Positions 48,985 to 57,883 of a DNA stretch of 64,000 nt are shown one piece after another (the first letter of the stretch is position 1; each line of letters starts with the position of its first letter). The DNA lies in assembly GCF_013409205.1 (NCBI RefSeq), contig NZ_JACCAE010000001.1:2232001-2296000 (forward strand), read 5' to 3'. Source of the stretch: Janibacter cremeus (lineage in GTDB: Bacteria > Actinomycetota > Actinomycetes > Actinomycetales > Dermatophilaceae). The notes beneath the pieces were generated by a model that saw nothing but the letters and a program-made list of their open reading frames with translations, searched no databases and was not told the origin of the DNA. The translations under genes were made by a program, and so were the position numbers.

Positions 48985-49998
48985 TCAGCCCGTGATGAAA
49001 CCCTGGTCCTCGAGCCAGGCGAAGGCCACGTCAGCCGCGTCCTCGCCGTCGACGTCCACGCTGGCGTTGAGATCGATCATCACGTCGCTGGTGAGCTTGT
49101 CGGTCACGGGCGCGAAGAGGTCGGCCACCTGAGGGAACTGGTCGACAACCGACTTCGCCAGCACCGGCGCGACGTTGTACTTCGGGAAGTAACCCTTGTC
49201 GTCCTTGAGGACGAGGAGGTCGAGGGCCTTGATTCGCCCGTCGGTGGTGAAGACCTCACCGAAGGTGCACAGGCCGTCGTCGGTGGCCTGGTAGATCGCA
49301 CCCTGGCCGAGGACCTTGACGTTGTTCTCGGGAAAGTCCTTGCCCTTCGTCAGGCCATAGGTCTTGAGCATCGGGACGAAGCCGTCGTTGCGGTTGTTGA
49401 ACTCCGACTCCACGCAGAAGGTCAGCTCATCCTTGGGCACCTTGCCCAGGTCGGAGAGCTTGGTGACGCCGAGCTCCTCGAGCTTCTCGCGGGGGCCGGC
49501 GAAGCCGTAGGTGTTGTTCATCGGAGCGGGGGGCAACCAGACGAGGTCATTGTCCTTCAGATCCCGGTCCCGGACCGCCTCGTACTGCTTCTGCTCGTCC
49601 GGGATCGGCTCGCTCTCGCCCATGTAGGCGATCCAGGCCGTGCCCGTGTACTCCCACTGCATCTGCACCTGCCCCTCGAGCATTGCCTGGCGCGCGCTGG
49701 AGGAGCCGGGGATGTTCGTCAGGTCGGTGACGTCGGCACCTGCGGCACTGAGCAGGATGACGGCGAGCTTGCCGAGGATGAGCTGCTCCGTGTACTCCTT
49801 CGACCCCACGGCGATCTTCGCTCCGGACAGGTCGACGTCCGCGATGGGTCCGGCGGCCTGCCCGGAGGGGACGAAGCCACCGCTCGTGCCGAGCCCGCAA
49901 CCGGTCAGACCGAGGCCGAGGATGCCGGCGCCGGTCAGGAGCAGGGCGCGCCGTGTCGGTCGGCTCGGCTCGGGTGTCCGCGGAGGGCGGGGAGTCAT
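48985..49998 (-). CDS. Glycine betaine/choline-type ABC substrate-binding lipoprotein
   Basis: 337 aa. The N-terminus has TRRALLLTGAGILGLGLTGC with a lipobox LTGC (Cys34 approximately). The mature part shows the OpuAC/OsmF fold: KIAVGSKEYTEQLILGKLAVILLSAAGADV, then MQWEYTGTAW and a DDGLCTFGEVFTTDGRI segment. It should capture a quaternary ammonium osmolyte and deliver it to the permeases upstream. It is the last gene of a four-gene operon and overlaps the second permease by 4 nt. Confidence 0.88.
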   Translation of the reverse strand: MTPRPPRTPEPSRPTRRALLLTGAGILGLGLTGCGLGTSGGFVPSGQAAGPIADVDLSGAKIAVGSKEYTEQLILGKLAVILLSAAGADVTDLTNIPGSSSARQAMLEGQVQMQWEYTGTAWIAYMGESEPIPDEQKQYEAVRDRDLKDNDLVWLPPAPMNNTYGFAGPREKLEELGVTKLSDLGKVPKDELTFCVESEFNNRNDGFVPMLKTYGLTKGKDFPENNVKVLGQGAIYQATDDGLCTFGEVFTTDGRIKALDLLVLKDDKGYFPKYNVAPVLAKSVVDQFPQVADLFAPVTDKLTSDVMIDLNASVDVDGEDAADVAFAWLEDQGFITG

Positions 49999-50786
49999 GA
50001 GGTGCCCTTCGGGGTGAGCAGGAGCTCGAGCACGCGGCCGGCCCAGTCAATGAGGAGGGCGAGCACGGCGATGATCAGCGCGCCGCTGACGAGCACGGGG
50101 TAGCGAAAGAGTGAGATGCCGGTGACGATGAGGGCGCCGAGCCCACCGGCGTTGATGAAGGTGGCGAAGCTCGCGGCCCCGACGAGGAGCACCAGAGCGG
50201 TGCGCGCCCCGACCATGATCACCGGCAGCGCCAGAGGCAGCTCGACCCGGCGCAGCACGTCGAACCCCGACATGCCCATCCCTCGAGCAGCCTCGACGAG
50301 GGTCTGGTCCACCTGCTCCAGGCCGACGATGGTGTTGCGCAGTACCGGGAGGAAGGCGTAGATGGCCAGGGCGAGTACTGCGGTGCTCGTGCCGAACCCC
50401 AGCCAGATCGCCAGGAGGACGATGACTCCGATGACCGGGGCTGCCTGACCGGCATTGGCGAAGGCGGTGATCGGGCTGGCGAAGCGGCGCAGTCGGGGGC
50501 GGGTGAGCAGGATGCCCGTCGGGATCGCGGTGACGAGGACGACGACCGTGGAGATGAGGGTCAGGACGATGTGCTCACGGGTCAGGTCGAGGATCGTGCC
50601 CCACGCGAGCTGGCGTGCCTCGATGTCGTCCAGGTCGGCAGTCGAGCGCCAGATCGCCCAGCCGCCCAGGACGACGGCGCACAGGAGTGGCAGTCCGATG
50701 ATCAGCCCGATGGTCGTCCGTCGGTCCTCGACACCAGTGTCCGGGGCAGGTGCCCCACCCGTGGTCTCCTCCGCTGCCTGGCTCAT
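49995..50786 (-). CDS. Glycine betaine-type ABC permease 2
   Basis: 263 aa, six transmembrane helices; an ABC transporter permease loop (EAA motif) is seen in VEAARGMGMSGFDVLRRVELPLALPVI. Compared with the other permease it has an extra N-terminal helix and segment. OpuBB/OpuBD-like pairs are usual in this type of importer. It overlaps both neighbours by 4 nt, so the operon is translationally coupled. Confidence 0.88.
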   Translation of the reverse strand: MSQAAEETTGGAPAPDTGVEDRRTTIGLIIGLPLLCAVVLGGWAIWRSTADLDDIEARQLAWGTILDLTREHIVLTLISTVVVLVTAIPTGILLTRPRLRRFASPITAFANAGQAAPVIGVIVLLAIWLGFGTSTAVLALAIYAFLPVLRNTIVGLEQVDQTLVEAARGMGMSGFDVLRRVELPLALPVIMVGARTALVLLVGAASFATFINAGGLGALIVTGISLFRYPVLVSGALIIAVLALLIDWAGRVLELLLTPKGTS

Positions 50787-51973
50787 GAGGATGCGTCCTG
50801 CGCGGTCGCCTGGATGTACTCGGTGACCGCCCCGAAGGTCAGGACGCCGACGAACTCATCACGGCGTCCGGTGACGAGCACGCCGCCGTGGGTGCTCGCG
50901 AGCATGGTGTCGAGAGCGTCGTTGATCGTCGCTCGGCGGTCGACGGGTGTGGGCTCCTCGCGTGGGGACTGTGCGGGTAGGCGACCCAGGCGCGTGGCCT
51001 CACCGAGGGTGTACCAGCCGGCAGGACGGCGCCGGGAGTCGAGCACGATGACGTCCCTCTGGCCGGCGGCTCGGGCCGCCTCGGCGGCGGTGCCTCCGTC
51101 GTCGCCGACGGAGGCGGTCACCGGGTGGAGCAGCTCGAGCTCATCGACCCGGGCGAGGCTGAGCTGTTTGAGCGAGGAGCCCGAGCCGACGAAGTCCTCG
51201 ACGAACTCGTTCGCCGGCGCGGAGAGGATGTTCGTCGGGGTGTCGTACTGGGCGATCTGCGCCCCCTCCTGCAGCACGAGGACCCGGTCGCCGAGCTTGA
51301 TCGCCTCGTCGATGTCGTGGGTGACGAAGACGATCGTCTTCTGCACCTCCTCCTGGATGCTCATCAGCTCGTCCTGAAGACGCTGACGGGTGATCGGGTC
51401 GACCGCCCCGAAGGGTTCGTCCATGAGCAGCACCGGCGGGTCCGCGGCGAGCCCCCGTGCGACACCCACACGCTGTTGCTGTCCCCCCGACAGCTCGCGG
51501 GGGAAGCGGTCCCGGTAGCGATCGGGATCGAGTCCGACCAGCTCGAGCAGGTCATCGACGCGCCGAGCGATGCGCTGCTTGTCCCACTTCAGCAGACCCG
51601 GCACGAGCGCAATGTTCTGCTGAACGGTCATGTGCGGGAAGAGGGACCCACCCTGGATGACGTAACCGATGGTGCGGCGCAGTTCGGTGGCGTTCTTCGA
51701 GCGGATGTCCTCGCCGCCGATGGTGATCGTGCCCGAAGTCGGCTCGTAGAGCCTGTTGATCATCTTCAGGGTCGTCGTCTTGCCACACCCGGAGGGGCCG
51801 ACGAACATGGCGATCTCGCCGGCCGGCACGGTCAGGCTGAGGTGGTCGACGGCGGGAGCGTCGCCTCCGGGGTAGGTCTTGACGACGTCGGTGAAGACGA
51901 TCTCGGCCCCGCTGACGGTGGACGAGGACTCGTCGTCGCGGGGTGCGGCGTGGTCGCTGGTGGTGGTGGACAT
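50783..51973 (-). CDS. Glycine betaine-type ABC ATPase with CBS domains
   Basis: 396 aa. Walker A GPSGCGKTTT (about 59-68), signature LSGGQQQR, Walker B VLLMDEPFGAVD, switch His in VTHDIDEA. The C-terminal 120 residues contain a CBS pair (DVIVLDSRRRPAGWYT...GGVLVTGRRDEFVGVLT) as in OpuA/ProV, where CBS domains sense ionic strength. Start ATG at 51973 shares its A with the upstream permease stop. Its place in the middle of the operon is typical of OpuB-like clusters. Confidence 0.9.
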   Translation of the reverse strand: MSTTTSDHAAPRDDESSSTVSGAEIVFTDVVKTYPGGDAPAVDHLSLTVPAGEIAMFVGPSGCGKTTTLKMINRLYEPTSGTITIGGEDIRSKNATELRRTIGYVIQGGSLFPHMTVQQNIALVPGLLKWDKQRIARRVDDLLELVGLDPDRYRDRFPRELSGGQQQRVGVARGLAADPPVLLMDEPFGAVDPITRQRLQDELMSIQEEVQKTIVFVTHDIDEAIKLGDRVLVLQEGAQIAQYDTPTNILSAPANEFVEDFVGSGSSLKQLSLARVDELELLHPVTASVGDDGGTAAEAARAAGQRDVIVLDSRRRPAGWYTLGEATRLGRLPAQSPREEPTPVDRRATINDALDTMLASTHGGVLVTGRRDEFVGVLTFGAVTEYIQATAQDASS

Positions 51974-52614
51974 CAGGCGCGGATCCCCTTCGAGGTGGTG
52001 AGCTTGCTGACGACGAGCAACGCTGCGTCGAGAACCAGCGCCAGGACGACGACCCCGAGCGTCCCGACGAGCGCGTAGTTGAGGGCGTTGGCGCCCCCGA
52101 TCTGCGCCAGGCCGGTGAAGATGTATCCGCCCAGGCCGGGGCCGAGGGCGTAGGCGGCGATGGCGGCTACGCCCATCGACATCTGCGCAGAGACTCGCAG
52201 GCCGGTCATGATCACCGGCCACGCCAGGGGCAGCTGGACCCGGGCGAAGCGCGTCATCGAGCTCATTCCCATGCCCCGGGCCGATTCCAGCAGGGTGGGG
52301 CTGACCTCGGAGAGACCGACGACCGCATTGCGCAGGATCGGCAGGGTCGCGTAGAAGGCGACCGCGATGATCGAGGGGAGCGCGCCGATACCGACCAGCG
52401 GCAGCAGCAGGCCGAGGAGGGCGAAGGACGGGATGGTCAACCCGATCGCACTGATCGAGTTCGCGAGCGGCTTCAGGGCCGGCACGCGCGTGACCAGCAC
52501 CGCCAGCAGGATCGCGATGATCGCTGCCAGGGCAACCGACTGGACGACGAGGGAGAGGTGTTGGAAAGCTCGGTAGAGGATGTCCTGCCAACGATCGGCG
52601 ACGAAGTCTCCCAT
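51973..52614 (-). CDS. Glycine betaine-type ABC permease 1
   Basis: 213 aa with five to six transmembrane helices and the EAA loop LLESARGMGMSSMTRFARVQLPLAWPV. It is the first gene of the importer operon; AAAGGA precedes ATG at 52614. The 162-bp gap to tmk holds the operon promoter and the separate tmk promoter. Pairing with permease 2 suggests a hetero-dimeric channel. Confidence 0.88.
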   Translation of the reverse strand: MGDFVADRWQDILYRAFQHLSLVVQSVALAAIIAILLAVLVTRVPALKPLANSISAIGLTIPSFALLGLLLPLVGIGALPSIIAVAFYATLPILRNAVVGLSEVSPTLLESARGMGMSSMTRFARVQLPLAWPVIMTGLRVSAQMSMGVAAIAAYALGPGLGGYIFTGLAQIGGANALNYALVGTLGVVVLALVLDAALLVVSKLTTSKGIRA

Positions 52615-52764
52615 GCGGTCCTTTCATCCCGGGGCGTTCCGGGTCGCCCCACACATATGCGCATCCACGCTGCCCGTCCAAGCACACTCGCGGATCGAGA
52701 TCCGATCGTGATCTTGGTCGGGTGGCTGCCCGGAGGTTCGATGTGCGCTGTCCTCGCCGTGTCA

Positions 52765-52770
52765 TAGGCT
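52765..52770 (+). promoter_or_regulatory. -10 element of tmk
   Basis: TAGGCT ends 6 nt before the GTG of tmk at 52777, giving a leaderless arrangement identical to that at nth and the methyltransferase gene. Confidence 0.55.
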
Positions 52771-52776
52771 CGCAGG

Positions 52777-53397
52777 GTGGCTGCACGGGAGGGGACCTTC
52801 ATCGCCTTCGAAGGGGGCGACGGAGCCGGCAAGTCCACGCAGGCCAGGCGACTGGCGCAGGCCTTCCAGGGGGTCGGTCGCGAGGTCGTGGTCACCCGCC
52901 AGCCGGGCGGCACCGCTCTCGGAGGTTCGCTGCGCGACCTCGTCCTGCACGGCGAGGCGGTCACCCCGCGGGCCGAGGCGCTGATCTTCGCAGCCGACAA
53001 GGCCCAGCACGTCGAGGAGGTCATCCTCCCTTCGCTCGAGGACGGCGCGGTGGTCATCACCGATCGCTACACCGACTCCGCCATCGCCTACCAGGGCGCC
53101 GGCCGTGACCTCGGCGCGACCGAGGTCACGCAGCTGCAGGACTGGGCGGTGGACGGGCTCGTCCCGCACCTGACCGTGCTGGTCGACATCGACCCGGGCG
53201 AAGGGAGGCGCCGCCGCGGCGTTGTCCACGACCGGATGGAGTCGGAGGCAGACGGTTTCCACGCTGCGGTGCGGGGGCACTTCCTCGCCCTGGCTGAGTC
53301 GGCGCCCGACCGCTACCTCGTCGTCGACGGCACCGCCACCCCGGACGAGGTCGCCCGGCTGGTGTGGGAGCGCGTGACACAGGAGGGTCTGGCGTGA
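52777..53397 (+). CDS. tmk: Thymidylate kinase
   Basis: 206 aa dTMP kinase. P-loop FEGGDGAGKST (about 11-21), DRYTDSAIAYQGAGR (DRY/LID region) and the acidic VDIDPGEGRRRRG lid segment. It supplies dTDP for DNA synthesis. GTG at 52777 follows a leaderless -10. The stop overlaps holB by 4 nt, as is common for tmk-holB pairs. Confidence 0.95.
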   Translation: MAAREGTFIAFEGGDGAGKSTQARRLAQAFQGVGREVVVTRQPGGTALGGSLRDLVLHGEAVTPRAEALIFAADKAQHVEEVILPSLEDGAVVITDRYTDSAIAYQGAGRDLGATEVTQLQDWAVDGLVPHLTVLVDIDPGEGRRRRGVVHDRMESEADGFHAAVRGHFLALAESAPDRYLVVDGTATPDEVARLVWERVTQEGLA

Positions 53398-54554
53398 CGG
53401 CCACCGCCACCACCCCCGGTATCTGGCGGGACGTCATCGGCCAGCCGCAGACGGTTGCCGCCCTCCAGCGGGCCGTGAGCGAGCCCGCGTCGATGACGCA
53501 CGCGTGGCTCTTCACCGGGCCGCCCGGGTCGGGCCGTTCGGTTGCGGCACGGGCCTTCGCCGGCGCGCTGCTGTGCCCGAGAGGTGGGTGCGGTCAGTGC
53601 CGCGAGTGCCGCACCGCCCTGGACGGCACGCACACCGACGTCGACGTGCTCGCGACCGAGGCGCTGTCCATCGGTGTCGCCGAGACCCGGGCGCTCGTCC
53701 AGCTCGCCGGACGCGCGCCGAGCGTGGGCCGCTACCGGGTGATCCTCGTCGAGGACGCCGACCGACTGACCGAGCAGTCCGGCAACGCCCTGCTCAAGGC
53801 CCTCGAGGAGCCCACCCCGCGCACAGTGTGGCTGTTGTGCGCTCCGAGTCTGGAGGACGTGCTGATCACCGTCCGCTCGCGCTCGCGGCACGTGCGTCTG
53901 CGCACTCCACCCGTGGCAGAGGTCGCCGCGCTGCTGCAGCGCAGGGACGGCATCGACCCGGGGATGGCGACCTACGCGGCCCGGGCTGCGCAGAGCCACA
54001 TCGGCCTGGCCAAGCGTCTGGCCACGGACGAGGGCGCCCGCATCCGCCGCCGCGACACCATCACGATGGCCTCGCGCATCCGTGGCGTCTCCGATGCCGT
54101 GGGTGCTGCGGCCGACCTGCTGCAGATCGCCGAGCAGGAGCGCGACCGCACGCTGGAGTCCCGGGCAACGAAAGAGAAGGCGCGCCTGCTGGAGACGCTC
54201 GGCGCCGACCCGAGCGCACGCACCCAACCGCCGCACATCCGGGCGCAGATCAACTCCTTGGAGAAGGAGCAGAAGACCCGCGCCACCCGCTTCACCCGCG
54301 ACATGATCGACCGCGCCCTCGTCGACCTGATGTCGGTCTACCGCGACGCGCTCGTCCTGCATGCCGGCACACCGGTGGCGTTGGTCAACGAGGATGCCCG
54401 CCCGATCATCGAGGAGGTCGCCCGTGCCTTCAGTGCCGAGGGCCTGCTCCTGGCGATCGAGGAGATCGCCACTGCACGAGAGCGCATCGGCGCCAACGGC
54501 GCGCCGCTGCTCGCCCTGGAGGCCATGGCCGTCGGGCTGCAACTACCGCGATAG
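53394..54554 (+). CDS. holB: DNA polymerase III subunit delta'
   Basis: 386 aa clamp-loader subunit. The AAA+ module has a degenerate P-loop TGPPGSGRSVAA without the GK pair, normal for delta'. A zinc module CPRGGCGQCREC (about 63-74), sensor-1 region LLKALEEPTPRTVWLLC (including the PRT segment) and a helical C-terminus follow. It loads the beta clamp together with DnaX and HolA. GTG at 53394 overlaps the tmk stop. Its TAG stop lies in the -10 of the next gene. Confidence 0.93.
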   Translation: MTATATTPGIWRDVIGQPQTVAALQRAVSEPASMTHAWLFTGPPGSGRSVAARAFAGALLCPRGGCGQCRECRTALDGTHTDVDVLATEALSIGVAETRALVQLAGRAPSVGRYRVILVEDADRLTEQSGNALLKALEEPTPRTVWLLCAPSLEDVLITVRSRSRHVRLRTPPVAEVAALLQRRDGIDPGMATYAARAAQSHIGLAKRLATDEGARIRRRDTITMASRIRGVSDAVGAAADLLQIAEQERDRTLESRATKEKARLLETLGADPSARTQPPHIRAQINSLEKEQKTRATRFTRDMIDRALVDLMSVYRDALVLHAGTPVALVNEDARPIIEEVARAFSAEGLLLAIEEIATARERIGANGAPLLALEAMAVGLQLPR

Positions 54555-54564
54555 CGTCGGCGAC

Positions 54565-56154
54565 ATGCTCTCGCCCGGCCGCGCCCCCCTTTCGAGGCGC
54601 CCACGCGGTGCGTGGGACCCACTCCGTCGCACCTCAAGACACCGCCTTCGCCTCGCCGCGGCGCTCGCCGCCCTCGTGCTGCCGGTCACCGGATGCTCGC
54701 TCCTGACGCCGGGCCCGGAGCCGACCGGCCTGGCGGGTGGGGACCAGTCACCCCCGCCCGGTACCGACGGGCTGGAGCGCTTCTACGAGCAGGAGCTGGC
54801 CTGGAGCGACTGCGCGGCAGGGGAGTGCGCCGGCCTCGAGGTGCCCCTCGACTGGTCCGCGCCTGAGGACAGGACCATCGAGATCGCGGTCAACCGCGTC
54901 CCGGCGAAGGGGGTGGCCTCGGGGTCGCTCGTGGTCAACCCGGGCGGTCCGGGTGGCTCGGGGGTGGACTACGCGGCCGCGGCGGACCAGATCGTCGGAT
55001 CGTCGATCCGGGAGCACTTCGACGTCGTGGGCTTCGACCCCCGGGGTGTGCAGCGCTCGGAGCCGGTTGACTGCGTCAGCGACGCCGGGCTCGACGAGTG
55101 GATGGGCAGCGATCCGTCGCCGGACGACGCGGCGGAGCGGGCGGCTGCCGTCGAGCGGTCGATCGACTTCGGCCGGGCGTGCAAGGAGGGAACGGGTGAG
55201 CTCATCGAGCACGTGTCCACCCAGGACGTCGCCAAGGACCTCGACGTGCTGCGCTCCACCCTCGACGACGGGAAGCTGACCTACCTCGGCAAGTCCTACG
55301 GGACCACCATCGGGGCGACCTACGCGCAGCTCTTCCCCGAGCGAGTCGGCCGGATGGTCCTCGACGGGGTCTTCCCGACCGACCTGACCGGCATGGAGGC
55401 CGCGATCGGGCAGGCGAGGGGCTTCGACACCGCCACCCGTGGGTGGGCGCAAGACTGCGTCGCGAACGACTGCCCCCTCGGGACGACGCAGGAGCAGGTC
55501 CTCGCCTCGGTCGAGGGACTGCTGAAGGACCTGGACCAGGACCCGGTGCCCACCAGCAGTGGCCCCGAGCTGACCGAGGGGTGGGCGTCCGTCGGCATCG
55601 CCCAGGCGATGTACGACCAGGGCATGTGGTCGATGCTCACCGACGCACTCGTCGCAGTCGAGCAGGGAGACGGCAGTGCGCTGATGCAACTGGGGATGAC
55701 GTACGCCGGACGTGACCCATCAGGGACCTACACCTCGAACATCATGGAGGCGCTGCCCGCGGTCAGTTGCCTCGACGACGGTGTCGACACCGACCCGCAG
55801 CAGTGGCAGCAGGTCGCCGATGAGGTCGAGGCGAAGGCGCCCATCTGGGGCACCTTCCTCGCCTGGGAGGGCCTTGTCTGCGCCACCTGGCCCGTCCCAC
55901 CGGTCGACGGTCTCGGCCGCATCGAGGCGAAGGGAGCCGATCCGGTCCTCATCGTCGGCACCACACGCGACCCGGCCACGCCCTACGAGTGGGCCGTGCG
56001 GCTGCACGAGCAGATGGACAACTCGGCGATGATCACCCACGAGGGCGACGGGCACACGGCGTACATGCGCAGCAACGACTGCGTGGACTCCGCCGTGGAG
56101 GAGTACTGGCTCACGGGTGAGCTGCCCGAAGACGGGGAGCTGACCTGCGACTGA
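54565..56154 (+). CDS. Secreted alpha/beta-hydrolase lipoprotein (tripeptidyl-aminopeptidase type)
   Basis: 529 aa. Long basic N-terminus with hydrophobic core and lipobox LPVTGC at about 51. The hydrolase domain shows the oxyanion region NPGGPGGSG, nucleophile Ser in LGKSYGTTIG, the TAP-like C-terminal domain with Asp in RDPATPYEWA and His in GDGHTAY. Similar enzymes of actinobacteria cleave N-terminal tripeptides or esters outside the cell. ATG 54565 is preceded by TAGCGT ending 7 nt upstream. A degraded copy of its last 26 codons lies at 59213. Confidence 0.85.
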   Translation: MLSPGRAPLSRRPRGAWDPLRRTSRHRLRLAAALAALVLPVTGCSLLTPGPEPTGLAGGDQSPPPGTDGLERFYEQELAWSDCAAGECAGLEVPLDWSAPEDRTIEIAVNRVPAKGVASGSLVVNPGGPGGSGVDYAAAADQIVGSSIREHFDVVGFDPRGVQRSEPVDCVSDAGLDEWMGSDPSPDDAAERAAAVERSIDFGRACKEGTGELIEHVSTQDVAKDLDVLRSTLDDGKLTYLGKSYGTTIGATYAQLFPERVGRMVLDGVFPTDLTGMEAAIGQARGFDTATRGWAQDCVANDCPLGTTQEQVLASVEGLLKDLDQDPVPTSSGPELTEGWASVGIAQAMYDQGMWSMLTDALVAVEQGDGSALMQLGMTYAGRDPSGTYTSNIMEALPAVSCLDDGVDTDPQQWQQVADEVEAKAPIWGTFLAWEGLVCATWPVPPVDGLGRIEAKGADPVLIVGTTRDPATPYEWAVRLHEQMDNSAMITHEGDGHTAYMRSNDCVDSAVEEYWLTGELPEDGELTCD

Positions 56155-56317
56155 ACGGTCGGCGCCGTCGACGACGGGACGCCGGGCCGGGAGAAGACGA
56201 GGACGGTCGGTGGTGCTGCGCGGCGCAGGTGAAGCTCGTTCGAAGAGAGTGATGTGTTGATCGTTGCGGCCGGGACATCCTTGGCGAGACCCCGATTCTG
56301 CCGCGAGGAGCATCCAG

Positions 56318-57787
56318 ATGAGCCGCGAAAGCACAGCACTGCCGACGGGCCGCACCGCGGTGCCGGCCAACATCACCACGCCGGACCACGTCGAGACCCG
56401 GGTCGGAACCTTCGACTTCTTCGATGGCGTGCCCACCGAGGAGACGGCCGCCACGGTGTACGACCACCTCGATTTCCTCCGCGGCGTTGACGTCTACCTC
56501 AACTGCATCCCGGCGGCCTCCCTCGAGGCGCTGACCAGCGGCATGGTCTCCGTGGGACTGGATTCCTGCCACAAGGTCGCGATCACCGAGCGACTGCTGG
56601 ACGCCAACCCGCTCTTCCTCACCGGCAACACCGACACCGTGTACGCCTCGGTCGTGCTGGACCTCGGTCGGGACGGGCCGACCGTCGTCGAGATCCCGCC
56701 CGGCTGCGGTCCCGGGACCGTGAACGATGCGTGGTTCCGCTTCGTGGTCGACATGGGTGCCCCGGGCCCGGACCGTGGGGCGGGCGGCTCATACCTGATC
56801 CTGCCCCCGGACCACGACGGACCCGTCCCGGACGGTTACCACGTGGCGAGGTCGCCCAGTCTGGTCAACTGGCTCATCCTCCGGGGCTTTCTCGTCGAAG
56901 GCAAGCCGGACGCGGCGGTGGAGAACTTTCGCTCCGGTCTGCGTGTGTACCCCCTCCAGGCTGCTGATCGCCCGCCCGAGATGGAGTTCCTCTCCTTCTC
57001 CGAGGCGGTGATGAACACCATCCACGCCAGCGACGCCGAGTTCTACGACGAGGTCGCTCGAGTCATTGCCCGCGAGCCGGTGGACGTGATCGACCTCGAG
57101 ACCCGTGGCGCGCTCGCCGCCATCGGGATCCACAAGGACAAGCCCTTCGCCCCCGATGCGCGCATGACGAGAATCCTCACCGAGGCCGCCGCGGTCGGAA
57201 ACGCCACGGCCCGCACCCTCATCTATCGCAATCGTGATCCGCGTGCTCCCTACTTCGCGGACCGGCAGTGGATGAATACCTTTCCCGGTGGCGACCATCG
57301 CTGGCTGAATGAAGACGGTCGAGGTGGGCGAGACCGTGACGCCCGCACCACCTTCTTCTATGTCGCCACCGTCAACACTCCCGCGATGGCGATGAAGCTC
57401 GTGGGGCGTGGGTCCCAGTACGCGTACGCGGCCCTGGACGCTCGCGGCGATGTGCTGGACGGCGGACGCGCCTACCGTCTGAACGTGCCGGCCGATGTCC
57501 CGGCGGCGGACTTCTGGTCCGTGGTGGTCTACGACACCCAGAGTCGTTCGGAGCTGCAAACAGATCAGGCGTTCCCGAGCCGCAACAACAAGCGCGACGA
57601 CCTGACCTACAACGAGGATGGCTCCGTCGACCTGTTCTTCGGCCCCGAGGCACCCGGGTCCCATCCGGAGAACTGGATCCAGACCCTGACCGGCAAGTCG
57701 TGGTGGGTCCTCTTGAGGCTCTACGGCCCGCTCGAGTCCTGGTTCGACGGAGAGTGGAAGCCGGGTGACATCGAGCCCGTGACGTAG
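56318..57787 (+). CDS. DUF1254/DUF1214 domain protein
   Basis: 489 aa. DUF1254 domain in the N-terminal half (NCIPAASLEALTSG, LTGNTDTVYASVVLDL) and DUF1214 in the C-terminal half (YRLNVPADVPAADFWSVVVYD, LPxRNNKRDDL-like segment). Proteins of this group are widespread and structurally related to jelly-roll folds, with no firmly known role. There is no signal peptide here, unlike many proteobacterial members. GAGGAG lies 9 nt before ATG 56318. Codon use is similar to neighbours. Confidence 0.82.
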   Translation: MSRESTALPTGRTAVPANITTPDHVETRVGTFDFFDGVPTEETAATVYDHLDFLRGVDVYLNCIPAASLEALTSGMVSVGLDSCHKVAITERLLDANPLFLTGNTDTVYASVVLDLGRDGPTVVEIPPGCGPGTVNDAWFRFVVDMGAPGPDRGAGGSYLILPPDHDGPVPDGYHVARSPSLVNWLILRGFLVEGKPDAAVENFRSGLRVYPLQAADRPPEMEFLSFSEAVMNTIHASDAEFYDEVARVIAREPVDVIDLETRGALAAIGIHKDKPFAPDARMTRILTEAAAVGNATARTLIYRNRDPRAPYFADRQWMNTFPGGDHRWLNEDGRGGRDRDARTTFFYVATVNTPAMAMKLVGRGSQYAYAALDARGDVLDGGRAYRLNVPADVPAADFWSVVVYDTQSRSELQTDQAFPSRNNKRDDLTYNEDGSVDLFFGPEAPGSHPENWIQTLTGKSWWVLLRLYGPLESWFDGEWKPGDIEPVT

Positions 57788-57883
57788 GTCTTCGTGGGCC
57801 GTTGGAGTCGGCGGCGATGGTGAAACAATGGCGACGGTCGACGGGTGCGACGGTTCTCCACGAGACGGTGACGGGGTGAGGCG